DNA from: Deltaproteobacteria bacterium
GTDB taxonomy: Bacteria; Desulfobacterota; SM23-61
Direction: 5' to 3'
DNA: 64,000 bases
NCBI GenBank assembly: GCA_016875165.1
Contig: VGSF01000010.1
Span: 1 to 64,000, forward strand
The notes beneath the pieces were generated by a model, which had not been told where the DNA came from, did no database searches, and was given only the letters and a program-made list of their open reading frames with translations. Below, in pieces: positions 1 through 7,791 of the stretch (positions within the stretch are counted from its first letter, which is position 1; every line of letters starts with the position of its first letter). The translations under genes were made by a program, and so were the position numbers.

Positions 1-778
1 AATCAAATTCTATTGTGACTTCCTGTTTCTGATAATAAGCGTTTCCCACTTAGCCCCCTTTTATGATATTCTCTATCGTAAAGAGGGCTATTTTACTAAA
101 CAGGTCTCCTTTTTTCTACACTACTAATATTTTATTTTAATATTTTATGAAGAGGAAAGTCAATACATTTTCCAAATGACAGAAGGGCAAATCAAGAAAG
201 GCAGAAGAAAAAGCTCCAGAGGATATTTAAAATCTTCTTGGAGTCTTCATATTGGACACTTCTGGAAAATCCATTTCATAAATCCCCCAGAAGTTCGAGG
301 TCAAGCTGTTAGGTTGTTCCTTTAGGGGGTTAGGCGATGACGATGCCATAGTATCAAACGGAGTATGGGGTCGGACCAAGCCATGGTGCTGATTTTTATT
401 AGATACCTTTCCAGAAATAGGTTTTTTCGAAGCCTTAAGCTTAATTTTCGCCCCCAAAATTGCCCATATAAGCAACAAATGGCTCCCTCAATGGGACTGA
501 GAGAACATATCAATCCATTCCTTTATCCCGATGCGGATCATCATCATGGCAAAGGCAGCCAAAAAACCCCCTCTAAATCCATTTTGACTCCTCCCCTTTC
601 CTGTGTTATTTAATAAGGAAATATTCACCGCCGAGATTGCCGGGTGCGCCGGAGTAAAAATAGTATTAAATTTTCAGCGATCAGCCATTAGCTCTGGAGT
701 AAAGATAGGAAGATTATTGCTGAAAGTTAAGGGATTTTTCTCGGCAGTCTCGGTGTACTCTTTGGTTAAAGATTTTAT
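1..778. other. Intergenic or unassigned left edge
   Basis: I recognise no gene here. The open frames that exist are short, overlap on both strands and have no family signature or convincing ribosome binding site. The sequence is AT-rich. Around 622-650 and 735-770 lie degenerate, oppositely oriented copies of the CCGCAGAG/CTCTGCGG type intergenic repeat (R5) seen elsewhere in the window. The region probably carries the promoter of the following radical SAM gene, but I cannot place it. Confidence 0.4.
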
Positions 779-2179
779 ATGCGCATTTTGCTCATTTCCC
801 CGAATATGGAAAAGCTTCCAGATCCTGTGGCCCCTTTGGGGCTGGCCTACCTTGCCTCCGCCCTGAAATTTAAGGGATATGAAGTGAAGTGCCTCGACCT
901 TTGCTTTGTTGAAAAGTGGGAAGAGACGATAGCAAAATCGTTTCAAAGATTTTTCCCGGAAGCTATCGGACTATCCCTGCGGAATGTCGACAACGTGTCT
1001 TACCCCGATACGGTCTCTTACCTTCCCTTCTATAAAGAGGTGGTCAGGCGCTGCCGCAAGTTTTCCTCTTCGCCATTATTTTTGGGGGGGGCGGGATTTA
1101 CGCTTATGCCTGAGGCCATTCTTAAATATTTAGAGGCCGACGGCGGCATCATCGGGGAAGGGGAAGAGGCTTTTCCAAAAGTTCTAATGGGCTTGACCAA
1201 TGGTTTTTCTTCGGCCATCGAGGGGTTTCTCAGCCGAAACCTAAAAACCCCGGCCAGACCGGCCTGTATTCAAGATCTGGATTCCCTTCCTTTGCCGGAT
1301 TGGGATAGCCTGGATTTGAAAAATTATTTCAGCCGGGGGGGAATGGGAAACTTGCAGACCAAGCGGGGATGCCCTTTTGGTTGCATTTATTGTACTTACC
1401 CCCTGATTGAAGGGAAGAAAGTCCGTCTTCGTTCTCCCGCCAAAGTAGCTAAGGATGCCGAAGACCTTATCCAGCGGGGAGTAAAGAATGCCTTTATCGT
1501 CGATAACATTTTTAACTTCCCCCAGTCTCATGCCCATGACGTATGCCGGGCCTTAGTCGAAAAAAGGATTTCTCTCCAATGGTCCTGCTATGCCCATCCA
1601 TCCTACTTCAGTCCTGCTCTGGCCGAGGAGATGAAGATGGCCGGTTGTACAGGGGTGGAATTTGGCACGGACTCCGGAGCTCCACAAGTATTGGCCAAAC
1701 TGGGCAAGAATTTCAATCCTGAAGACATCCGACAAGCAACCCGCTTGGCCCGTGAGGCCGGGCTGGAAATCTGCCACAGCCTTTCTTTGGGAGCGCCCGG
1801 GGAGACAGCGGAAACCCTTAAGGAAACTTTTAGCCTTATGGAAGAAATTTCTCCCACCGCGGTAATCGCCATGCTGGGCCTGCGCATTTTTCCAGGCACA
1901 GGTTTAGCCCATTTGGCGGCAAAAGAAGGAATGATTTCTGCTGGCCATGATTTTCTTCAGCCGACGTTTTACATTTCGCCGCAAGTCGAAGACAAGGTTG
2001 TTGAATTGGCCCGGGAAAAAGCCAAGGGAAATCCTAACTGGATCTTTCCCGGACTCGGCATCAATGTCTCTTCACGCCTGCAAACCAAATTGCGCAAGTT
2101 GGGTATCAAGGGGCCTCTCTGGGAGCACATGAAGGTCATGCGGGAGCGAAGGGCTGCCAAGAAGGAAACCCATGTCTGA
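779..2179 (+). CDS. B12-binding-domain radical SAM protein
   Basis: A 466-residue cytosolic protein. The N-terminal part (about 1-150) has the look of a cobalamin-binding domain of the BchE-like class (LLISPN, LGLAYLASAL). The radical SAM domain follows, with the 4Fe-4S cluster motif C198-x3-C202-x2-C205 in the stretch RGCPFGCIYC. Such enzymes cleave S-adenosylmethionine and carry out methylations, cyclisations or rearrangements; the substrate cannot be read from sequence. It overlaps the acyltransferase gene by 8 bases and so is very likely translated with it, which points to modification of an acyl or polyketide chain. The start at 779 gives the full N-terminal domain, although no strong Shine-Dalgarno is visible. 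Confidence 0.85.
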   Translation: MRILLISPNMEKLPDPVAPLGLAYLASALKFKGYEVKCLDLCFVEKWEETIAKSFQRFFPEAIGLSLRNVDNVSYPDTVSYLPFYKEVVRRCRKFSSSPLFLGGAGFTLMPEAILKYLEADGGIIGEGEEAFPKVLMGLTNGFSSAIEGFLSRNLKTPARPACIQDLDSLPLPDWDSLDLKNYFSRGGMGNLQTKRGCPFGCIYCTYPLIEGKKVRLRSPAKVAKDAEDLIQRGVKNAFIVDNIFNFPQSHAHDVCRALVEKRISLQWSCYAHPSYFSPALAEEMKMAGCTGVEFGTDSGAPQVLAKLGKNFNPEDIRQATRLAREAGLEICHSLSLGAPGETAETLKETFSLMEEISPTAVIAMLGLRIFPGTGLAHLAAKEGMISAGHDFLQPTFYISPQVEDKVVELAREKAKGNPNWIFPGLGINVSSRLQTKLRKLGIKGPLWEHMKVMRERRAAKKETHV

Positions 2180-3077
2180 AATCGCCTTTTTATTCCCGGG
2201 CCAGGGCTCGCAATCCATAGGGATGGCTCGTGAATTGGCGGCATATCCCGCGGCTCTGGAATTATTTAAGAAAGCGAGCAGGGACCTGGCCTTGGATCTC
2301 TTCGAACTATGCCTTAACGGACCGGAAGAAATTCTTTCCCAGGACCTTAACGCTCAGATAGCCGTGCACGTAACCAATTGCGCCTATGCCCAAGAAATCA
2401 GCCAGATGAATATTACTCCCCGAATGGCCGCAGGTTTTAGCCTGGGAATCTTCTCCACCCTGGTCGCGGCCAGATCCCTATCCTTTGAACAGGGCCTGGA
2501 AGGAGTCAGGATCGCCGCTGAGAAAATGTCCGAAGAAGGAAAATTTTATCAGGGGGCCATGGCCGCAATCATCGGCTTGCCGGAAAAGGAAGTGCAGGCT
2601 GTTTGCCAGGAAGTAGGCCGGGTTTTCGTGGCCTCCATCAATAATTACCAGCAAGTGATCATATCCGGAGAGGAAGAGGCCGCGGAAAAAGCTATTCATC
2701 TTTGCGTGCAGCGGGGAGCCCTATTGGCCAGGCGCCTGCCCATCGGCTGGGCCATCCATACCCCTCTCATGGAACGCGCTTCCCGGGCCTTCGCTCAAGA
2801 AGTAAAGGATTGGCCAATCCGCCCTCCGCGCTTCCCAGTTCTAAGCTACCTGAAGGCGGAATTTTTGCAAACTCCGGAAGAAATCAAGCGGGAATTAAGC
2901 GCTCAATTCTCTCAGCCCAATTGCTGGCACAAAGTCCTTAAGCGTATGGTTGCCGAGGGGGTCAATACGTTCATCGAAGTCGGCCCCGGGAATGTGCTGT
3001 CTCAGATGGTTCGCTGGGTAAGTCGTTCAGCCCGGACTTTTACGGCAGAAGAAATTCTGCAAAAGGGGAAACCATGA
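2172..3077 (+). CDS. Acyltransferase of the malonyl-CoA:ACP transacylase (FabD) family
   Basis: A 301-residue protein with the FabD fold signatures: GQGSQ at 10-14, nucleophile S90 in GFSLG, and probable catalytic H196 in AIHTPL. It should load an acyl group from CoA onto a carrier protein, most likely the ACP encoded at 4411. The nucleophile elbow reads GFSLG, whereas canonical FabD has GHSLG, so the residue before the serine differs and the enzyme may be specialised. It overlaps the upstream radical SAM gene by 8 bases (coupled translation) and is separated from the ketoreductase by a 129-base repeat element. This suggests a dedicated pathway rather than the housekeeping fatty-acid fabD, but that is inference. 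Confidence 0.8.
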   Translation: MSEIAFLFPGQGSQSIGMARELAAYPAALELFKKASRDLALDLFELCLNGPEEILSQDLNAQIAVHVTNCAYAQEISQMNITPRMAAGFSLGIFSTLVAARSLSFEQGLEGVRIAAEKMSEEGKFYQGAMAAIIGLPEKEVQAVCQEVGRVFVASINNYQQVIISGEEEAAEKAIHLCVQRGALLARRLPIGWAIHTPLMERASRAFAQEVKDWPIRPPRFPVLSYLKAEFLQTPEEIKRELSAQFSQPNCWHKVLKRMVAEGVNTFIEVGPGNVLSQMVRWVSRSARTFTAEEILQKGKP

Positions 3078-3130
3078 TTCTGCCAAAAGGACCAATCCTC
3101 TTCTGCCGAGAAGGATATAGATGTAAGATT

Positions 3131-3259
3131 TGATGGATTCGTAAAAAGTCGGCAGAAGAGTCATTTTTATAAGCCCTTGAAAAGACGGGATTGCTTCGTC
3201 GTCCCGCATTGGCGGAACTCCTCGCAATGACGAAAACGGGACTTTTTACGAGAACATCA
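3131..3259. repeat. R1 repeat, core type a
   Basis: The element is bounded by TGATGGATTCGTAAAAAGTC on the left and the inverted counterpart GACTTTTTACGAGAACATCA on the right. The core contains the CATTGCGAGGAG / GAAGCAATC palindromic arms, here in reverse orientation. It sits between the acyltransferase and ketoreductase genes. Confidence 0.85.
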
Positions 3260-3359
3260 GATTTAGCAAGAGAAATTTTGACTTTTTAAGGGATCATCCC
3301 ATATGATTAATAAAAAACCCACAAGGACCATCTCTATGGATGGAAAGATGGAAGGAAGG

Positions 3360-4100
3360 ATGAAGTTTGAGGGACAGGTTGTTTTGATCACTGGCGGGTC
3401 CAAAGGAATCGGCAAAGCCATTGGCCGGGCCTTTGCCCAAAAAGGCGCTTCAGTGATCATCAACTACGGCCATGATGAAGGCCTGGCCAGGCAGCTTGAA
3501 GCGGAAATCCTGGAAACGGGAGGAAGGGCGGAGACTCAAAAAGCGGACATAACCTGCACCGAAGAAGTTGGGCGCATGTTCAAAACAATCCTCGAACAGT
3601 ACCAGCGGCTCGATGTGGTGGTTAACAATGCCGGGATCATTCGCGATGGGCACATGATGCTCATGTCCGACAAGGACTGGGATGAAGTCATCGACACAAA
3701 CCTGAAGGGGACTTTCCTTTGCTGCCGGGCCGCCCTCCGGCCCATGATCGGCCAGAAACGCGGGAGGATTATCAATCTGGCCTCTCCCAGCGCCATAACG
3801 GGCAGGGCAGGGCAGACCAACTATTCCGCTTCCAAAGGGGGAGTGATCAGCCTTACCAGATCACTGGCCCGGGAAGTGGCTCCCTTCGGCATTCTGGTTA
3901 ATGCCGTATGCCCCGGAGTCATCCAGACCGAACTTGTTGAGAGGCTCGATCAGAAATTCAAAAAAGAGTTTTTAAACATGATCCCCCTGAAACGTTTCGG
4001 CCAGCCAGAGGAAGTTGCCTCCCTGGTGCTCTTTCTGGCCTCCGATGAGGCATCTTACATTACCGGACAGGTCATATGCGTCGATGGAGGGATGGTTTGA
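3360..4100 (+). CDS. fabG: 3-oxoacyl-ACP reductase, SDR family (FabG-like)
   Basis: A 246-residue classical short-chain dehydrogenase that should reduce a 3-oxoacyl thioester to the 3-hydroxyacyl form with NAD(P)H. Seen directly: the cofactor motif TGGSKGIG at 11-18, NNAG at 89-92, the catalytic S142, Y155 and K159 (YSASK), and a C-terminal VDGGM ending typical of FabG. The start at 3360 is chosen because GGAAGGA lies just upstream and the product then has the usual FabG length; longer in-frame starts exist at 3303. It belongs to the acyltransferase-ACP-thioesterase group. A second FabG-like SDR at 13695 belongs to another cluster, so this one need not be the only fabG of the cell. Confidence 0.85.
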   Translation: MKFEGQVVLITGGSKGIGKAIGRAFAQKGASVIINYGHDEGLARQLEAEILETGGRAETQKADITCTEEVGRMFKTILEQYQRLDVVVNNAGIIRDGHMMLMSDKDWDEVIDTNLKGTFLCCRAALRPMIGQKRGRIINLASPSAITGRAGQTNYSASKGGVISLTRSLAREVAPFGILVNAVCPGVIQTELVERLDQKFKKEFLNMIPLKRFGQPEEVASLVLFLASDEASYITGQVICVDGGMV

Positions 4101-4105
4101 TTTTT

Positions 4106-4388
4106 TTACCGCAGAGAGCACTGAGATCGCCGAGAATGATGAAATGACGAAAACCAATTCTATACAGAGCGACAAATATTTTTGCGCATATTTACAATAA
4201 CCTCATATACTCTGTCATTCCGGGCTTGACCCGGAATCCAGTCTGCTTTCCGGATTCCCGCTTTAGCGGGAATGACGATTTTTGCGCATTTATTTAGGTC
4301 GCTATGTATAAAATTTTGGCTAAAGGGATTTAATAATTCCCGGTTATCTACATTTATCCCTCGGCGTTCTTGGCGTGCTCTGCGGTTA
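4106..4388. repeat. R5 inverted pair enclosing a palindromic repeat
   Basis: ACCGCAGAGAGCACTGAG at about 4109 and its rough inverse CTCGGCGTTCTTGGCGTGCT at about 4360 flank a nested palindromic stretch, in which TTTTTGCGCAT occurs on both sides of a CATTCCGGGC...CGGGAATGACG core. The whole 280-base intergenic gap between the ketoreductase and ACP genes is made of this repeat material. Confidence 0.6.
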
Positions 4389-4410
4389 GGAATTTTAGAA
4401 AGGAATGCCC

Positions 4411-4698
4411 ATGTCTGGCAATTTGGTTTGGGAGCTAAAGAAGTTAATCATCGAAACCCTGAAACTGGAAGAAATCTCACCGGAAGATATCGAAGATGAT
4501 GGCCGGTTATTTGGAGATGGCTTGGGGCTGGATTCCATTGACGCTTTGGAATTGGTGGTAGCCCTGGAAAAAGCTTATGGTGTAGTTATCCCCGATTCCG
4601 AGGTTGGAGAACGCGTTTTCCGTTCGGTCAACACCCTGGCCCAGTTTGTGAGGGAGCAGCGGTCAGAGGTCAGCAATCAGCGGTCAGCAAAAGAATAG
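4411..4698 (+). CDS. Acyl carrier protein
   Basis: A small acidic carrier protein of about 95 residues. The phosphopantetheine attachment serine is S42 in GLDSIDALEL, which matches the ACP family consensus exactly. It should carry the growing acyl chain for the acyltransferase, ketoreductase, dehydratases and thioesterase around it. The start at 4411 is preferred over the in-frame ATG at 4405 because AAAGGA then lies at a normal distance. The last dozen residues (RSEVSNQRSAKE) are encoded by a short GGTCAGCAATCAGC-type intergenic repeat and extend past the usual end of an ACP, so the tail is probably acquired from the repeat and not functional. Confidence 0.88.
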   Translation: MSGNLVWELKKLIIETLKLEEISPEDIEDDGRLFGDGLGLDSIDALELVVALEKAYGVVIPDSEVGERVFRSVNTLAQFVREQRSEVSNQRSAKE

Positions 4699-4752
4699 AA
4701 CAGGAATCCCCGGTCGGATGTTAGAAAAAATATTTTGTTTTTTACTTAAAAT

Positions 4753-4917
4753 TGATGAATTCGTAAAAAGTCTTGTTCCTGTCATTGCGAGGAGTTCCGC
4801 ATTGGCGGGACGACGAAGCAATCTTGTCTTTTCAGGCGCTTATAAAAACGAGATTGCTTAGTCACGCCCATGGCGTGACTCGCAATGACCCTTTCGCGAC
4901 TTTTTACGAGATCATCA
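4753..4917. repeat. R1 repeat, core type a
   Basis: The left end is TGATGAATTCGTAAAAAGTC and the right end GACTTTTTACGAGATCATCA, a near-perfect terminal inverted repeat. The core holds CATTGCGAGGAG, GACGAAGCAATC, then GAGATTGC and CTCGCAATGAC. It is closely similar to the copies at 18611 and 56184. Confidence 0.9.
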
Positions 4918-4942
4918 AAAGCTGACGGCTGAGAGATGAAAC

Positions 4943-5380
4943 ATGAGATACGACGAGACAGAGATTAAAGTCCGCTTCAACGAGGTGGATTCGTGGGGGA
5001 TAGTCTGGCACGGCCATTACATCGCCTGGTTCGAAGTTGGGCGGATGGCTCTGTTAGGCAAGTTTCATCTGCTCCCCCGGGACTTCACCCAGATGGGATA
5101 TATTGCGCCGGTAGTGGATTTAAAGTGCCTTTACAAAGAACCAGCCCGTTTGGATGAAGAGATTCTCATCCGCACTTCGGTCGTTAAACCTACCAAAGCG
5201 GCGCTCACCTTTCGCTTCCAGGTCTTGCGTAAAAAGGACGGAAAACTTCTCGCTTCCGGGGAGGAAACTCAGGTGCTTTTAACCCTCGATGGCCGCATGC
5301 TCTACATTATCCCCCAAGACCTGAAGGAAAGACTAAAGCCCCTCTTTGATTACCTGGAAGAGCCCGATTCCGCTGCCTGA
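4943..5380 (+). CDS. Acyl-CoA/ACP thioesterase, 4-hydroxybenzoyl-CoA (YbgC) type hotdog protein
   Basis: A 145-residue single hotdog domain. The N-terminal stretch RFNEVDSWGIVWHGHY is the signature of the 4HBT/YbgC thioesterases, with D16 as the expected catalytic carboxylate. It should hydrolyse an acyl thioester to release the free acid, plausibly the product of the adjacent ACP-bound pathway. It is the last plus-strand gene of the cluster. Its 3' end overlaps by 31 bases, tail to tail, with the alpha/beta hydrolase gene on the opposite strand. No strong ribosome binding site is visible; AGAGATGAA precedes the ATG. Confidence 0.8.
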   Translation: MRYDETEIKVRFNEVDSWGIVWHGHYIAWFEVGRMALLGKFHLLPRDFTQMGYIAPVVDLKCLYKEPARLDEEILIRTSVVKPTKAALTFRFQVLRKKDGKLLASGEETQVLLTLDGRMLYIIPQDLKERLKPLFDYLEEPDSAA

Positions 5381-6312
5381 AGGAACTTCCACACTTCCCG
5401 GTTAAAACGGGCCGGCTGCTCCTGCATGGGGGAATGACCGCAGCCTTCCAGTATCTTCAGGGTGGCCTGGGGGATCTTGCTCTTGAGGAAGGAAGCATCC
5501 TTAAGCGGAGCAATCGGGTCTTTGCCTCCCCAAAGAATTAAAGTGGGCTGCTTAATAGAGGCCAGCTTGGGCCGGAGGTCAAAATCGATGATGCTGGCGG
5601 AAAGCTGGACGGACGGGGTCATGGGCAGAAAAGGCTTTCCAGTAAGCGGTGATCTGGGAATCGACTGGAAAAATTCTTTGGAAGTCTTTGGTTGTTGCCT
5701 CTTGATGAAGTTTTCGATCATTGCTTTGAATTCTTCCCGCAGGGTTCCTTCGATGGATTCAAAGCGCGATTCCGGCCCCATGATTTTTTTGGTCAGGGCA
5801 TAGCTCAAGAATTCCGCTTTATCTCCGATTCCCACGGCATCGGCCACCACTAATTTTTTTACCGGTGAATCAGGTTGGGCAGCCAAGTTTAGCGCTACCA
5901 GCGCGCCCATAGAATGGCCTACGATGTTGACCTGGGCCAAATTCCGCTCTTTTAAAAACTGCTCCACGATTTTGGTTAGCCATTCAATGGAATAATCCGC
6001 CTCCGGCTTATCCGAATTTCCGAATCCGGGGAAGTCGATAGCCATCGCCTGGTAAGAGGAAGGAAAAAAAGGAATGTTGGCTATCCAGTCTTTCCAGGAT
6101 CCTCCCAGCCCGTGAAGGAAGAGAAGGGGGTCGCCCTTGCCCGCGGCCACGAAAGCTATGTTTATACCGGCAAGCGAAACCTTTTGCGGATAGAAAGGAG
6201 ATTCGCTGAGAGGACAGCAAGTTTCTTCTCCATTTTTTTGCCCGAAGGCCAAAGGAGAAATAAAAGATAAAATCAAGAGGGGCAGGAGAAAAATAAATTT
6301 CAATAATCTCAC
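5350..6312 (-). CDS. Exported alpha/beta hydrolase
   Basis: An alpha/beta hydrolase fold protein of about 320 residues. The triad is visible: nucleophile S134 in GHSMG, D265 in GGKDP, H293 in GCGHSP, with the oxyanion HGLGGS upstream. The GTG at 6312 is chosen as start because it begins with a clean signal peptide (RLLKFIFLLPLLILSF, then SPLAFG) and lies 10 bases after the stop of the preceding hotdog gene; a longer reading from 6375 would overlap that gene. The mature enzyme therefore probably acts in the periplasm or at a membrane. It is third in a minus-strand operon with two FabZ-like genes, so an esterase or lipase role on the lipid made by the cluster is plausible. The substrate is unknown. 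Confidence 0.75.
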   Translation of the reverse strand: MRLLKFIFLLPLLILSFISPLAFGQKNGEETCCPLSESPFYPQKVSLAGINIAFVAAGKGDPLLFLHGLGGSWKDWIANIPFFPSSYQAMAIDFPGFGNSDKPEADYSIEWLTKIVEQFLKERNLAQVNIVGHSMGALVALNLAAQPDSPVKKLVVADAVGIGDKAEFLSYALTKKIMGPESRFESIEGTLREEFKAMIENFIKRQQPKTSKEFFQSIPRSPLTGKPFLPMTPSVQLSASIIDFDLRPKLASIKQPTLILWGGKDPIAPLKDASFLKSKIPQATLKILEGCGHSPMQEQPARFNREVWKFLQAAESGSSR

Positions 6313-6322
6313 CCCTGGCGAA

Positions 6323-6769
6323 TCATTCGGCCTTCCCCGAAGGATTCTTGGTGAAGGCCAGGAGAATCTGGCCATAAGCCACCTTCTCGTCCCCGACGGA
6401 GGCTTCAGCGGCGAATCGGTATATCGAAGACAAACTTTGAGTCAGTTCGACCTTAAGGGTAATCTGTTCTCCCTGAACCGGGCAGCGATGGAATTGAAAA
6501 TCAGAAACCCCGGCAAAGAGGCCGATAAACTGAACTCCGGGGGTTTCTTCCCGGGCTTGAGCGCCCAGGACGAGGCCGCCCACCTGGGCCAATGTCTCTA
6601 ACAGTAATACGGGGGGGTAGAACTGATGCCCCTGAAAAAACCATTCACTTCCGGTTAAATTTTTTATCCCGATTCCTTTTTTCCCGGGATCCATCTGGAG
6701 GATGCGATCCACCAATAGAAAAGGATAGCGGTGGGGAAGGATTTTCTGAATCTCCCGGCTTTCCATCAT
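6323..6769 (-). CDS. FabZ-like 3-hydroxyacyl-ACP dehydratase (hotdog)
   Basis: A 148-residue hotdog protein. The N-terminal LPHRYPFLLVDRI is the classic FabZ opening, and the active-site helix reads FFQGHQFYPPVLLLETLAQ with H48 and E58. In typical FabZ the histidine and acid are 14 residues apart (GHFPGxPxxPGVLxxE); here they are 10 apart, so four residues of the PG loop are missing. The protein may thus be a dehydratase with altered substrate pocket, a thioesterase, or a non-catalytic partner of the adjacent FabZ-like protein. Its ATG overlaps the previous stop (ATGA, 4 bases), so the two are translationally coupled and may form a heteromer. Confidence 0.75.
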   Translation of the reverse strand: MMESREIQKILPHRYPFLLVDRILQMDPGKKGIGIKNLTGSEWFFQGHQFYPPVLLLETLAQVGGLVLGAQAREETPGVQFIGLFAGVSDFQFHRCPVQGEQITLKVELTQSLSSIYRFAAEASVGDEKVAYGQILLAFTKNPSGKAE

Positions 6770-7194
6770 AAGTCGAACCCCACTTCGCGCACGGCCACCC
6801 TCAAGACCAAGTCGGCCTCAGCGGAGGTTTCATCGCCGACCTGGGCCTTCCCTTTAAACCTCCAGAGATTTTCTTCTCTGGCTGTTAGATTGACCAGGAA
6901 ATCCAGCCGGTCGCCGGGAAGGACGGCTCGTTTGAACCTTACCCGCTCGATTTTTTCGAGGGAGGCCTGCACCTTCCCACGGCTGTGCGACCCTTCCAAA
7001 AGAATTAGGGCGCTCTGTATAATTCCCTCCAGGGTTAGGACCCCCGGCATGATCGGATTGCCGGGGAAGTGGCCGGAAAGGCATGGCTCATCTGCTGATA
7101 CCCATTTGACTGTTTTGATCATTTCATACCGCTTAAGTTCGCTCACCCGGTCTAAAACAACCGTTGGAAAAGGGTAGCCGAGCCGGTGAAACAA
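6766..7194 (-). CDS. FabZ-like 3-hydroxyacyl-ACP dehydratase (hotdog)
   Basis: A hotdog-fold protein with the full FabZ active-site motif GHFPGNPIMPGVLTLEG; H42 and E56 have the canonical 14-residue spacing (numbering from the TTG at 7194). It should dehydrate a 3-hydroxyacyl-ACP to the enoyl form. The start is uncertain: the TTG at 7194 has poor Shine-Dalgarno spacing, while an in-frame ATT at 7245 lies six bases after a perfect AAGGAGG and would add 17 residues. It is the first gene of a three-gene minus-strand operon and follows the decayed livF fragment. Together with the FabG-like and ACP proteins it could make an unsaturated acyl chain. Confidence 0.78.
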   Translation of the reverse strand: MFHRLGYPFPTVVLDRVSELKRYEMIKTVKWVSADEPCLSGHFPGNPIMPGVLTLEGIIQSALILLEGSHSRGKVQASLEKIERVRFKRAVLPGDRLDFLVNLTAREENLWRFKGKAQVGDETSAEADLVLRVAVREVGFDL

Positions 7195-7211
7195 TTCTTC
7201 CCGTTTTTTAC

Positions 7212-7556
7212 GTTCAACCCAGCCAGCGTTTTCTTCGTTTATAATGTTTAACCTCCTTAACGGTCAGGTGTTCGAACAACCTGTGGCCTTCCCATTATCT
7301 GAACGATACCCAGGCGAACGAGCTCTTCCGGATTTTAGCGATCGATACGCTGGCCGTAAAACTCAATACTCCCATCCGTTACTTTCCCAATTTCGGTATG
7401 CAATACTCCGAATATAGCCTTCAGGGTGGAAGTTTTGCCGGTGCCATTAGCTCCGAGGAGCGCCACCATCTTTCCTTCGGCTACTTCCAGGGAGACCCCT
7501 TTCAAAACCAGGATGACGTCGCTGTAAATGACCTCGATATTGTTCAAACGGAGCAT
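7212..7556 (-). pseudogene. livF: Degraded livF (branched-chain amino acid ABC transporter ATPase)
   Basis: The first 73 codons from the ATG at 7556 encode a LivF-type ATPase N-terminus with Walker A GANGTGKT and the family phrase IEFYGQRIDR. A TAA at 7337-7335 stops the frame. Reading on in the same frame gives NPEELVRLGIVQIM, and after a one-base shift near 7280 gives EGHRLFEHLTVKE, both standard LivF sequence. The rest of the gene (signature, Walker B) is absent. So this is a remnant with a nonsense codon, a frameshift and a 3' deletion, ending against the FabZ-like operon. Its own ribosome binding site (AGGGGT) survives. No permease or binding-protein genes are nearby. Confidence 0.85.
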
Positions 7557-7667
7557 TTTAATACCCCTGTTTAAATAAACATAACACAACAAATTAAATT
7601 GCAATAGCTAAATTTCCAATAACGGACAAGGAATTCAATGGGGCTCTTGTAAAAAGGCATAGGCTTA

Positions 7668-7743
7668 TTCCGCGACCTTGAGCGTAAAAAGTGGCCTGCC
7701 TCAAGCGGACAGCCAAAATGCTTCAAATCCCCCCTAACCCTTA
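7668..7743. repeat. Dispersed repeat, inverted partner of 24338-24414
   Basis: About 75 bases beginning ATTCCGCGACCTTGAGCG and ending in AATCCCCCCTAACCC match the reverse complement of 24338-24414 with only a few differences. Both contain GTAAAAAGTGG and a CGCCTCAAGCGG-like palindrome. Confidence 0.75.
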
Positions 7744-7791
7744 TTTTTAAACTGAGCATGACCCATATTTTTTTTCTGAACACAGGGGGGC

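Noticed and set aside
365-866. Short open frames upstream of the radical SAM gene
   Set aside because: They overlap each other on both strands and show no coding signature; probably chance frames.
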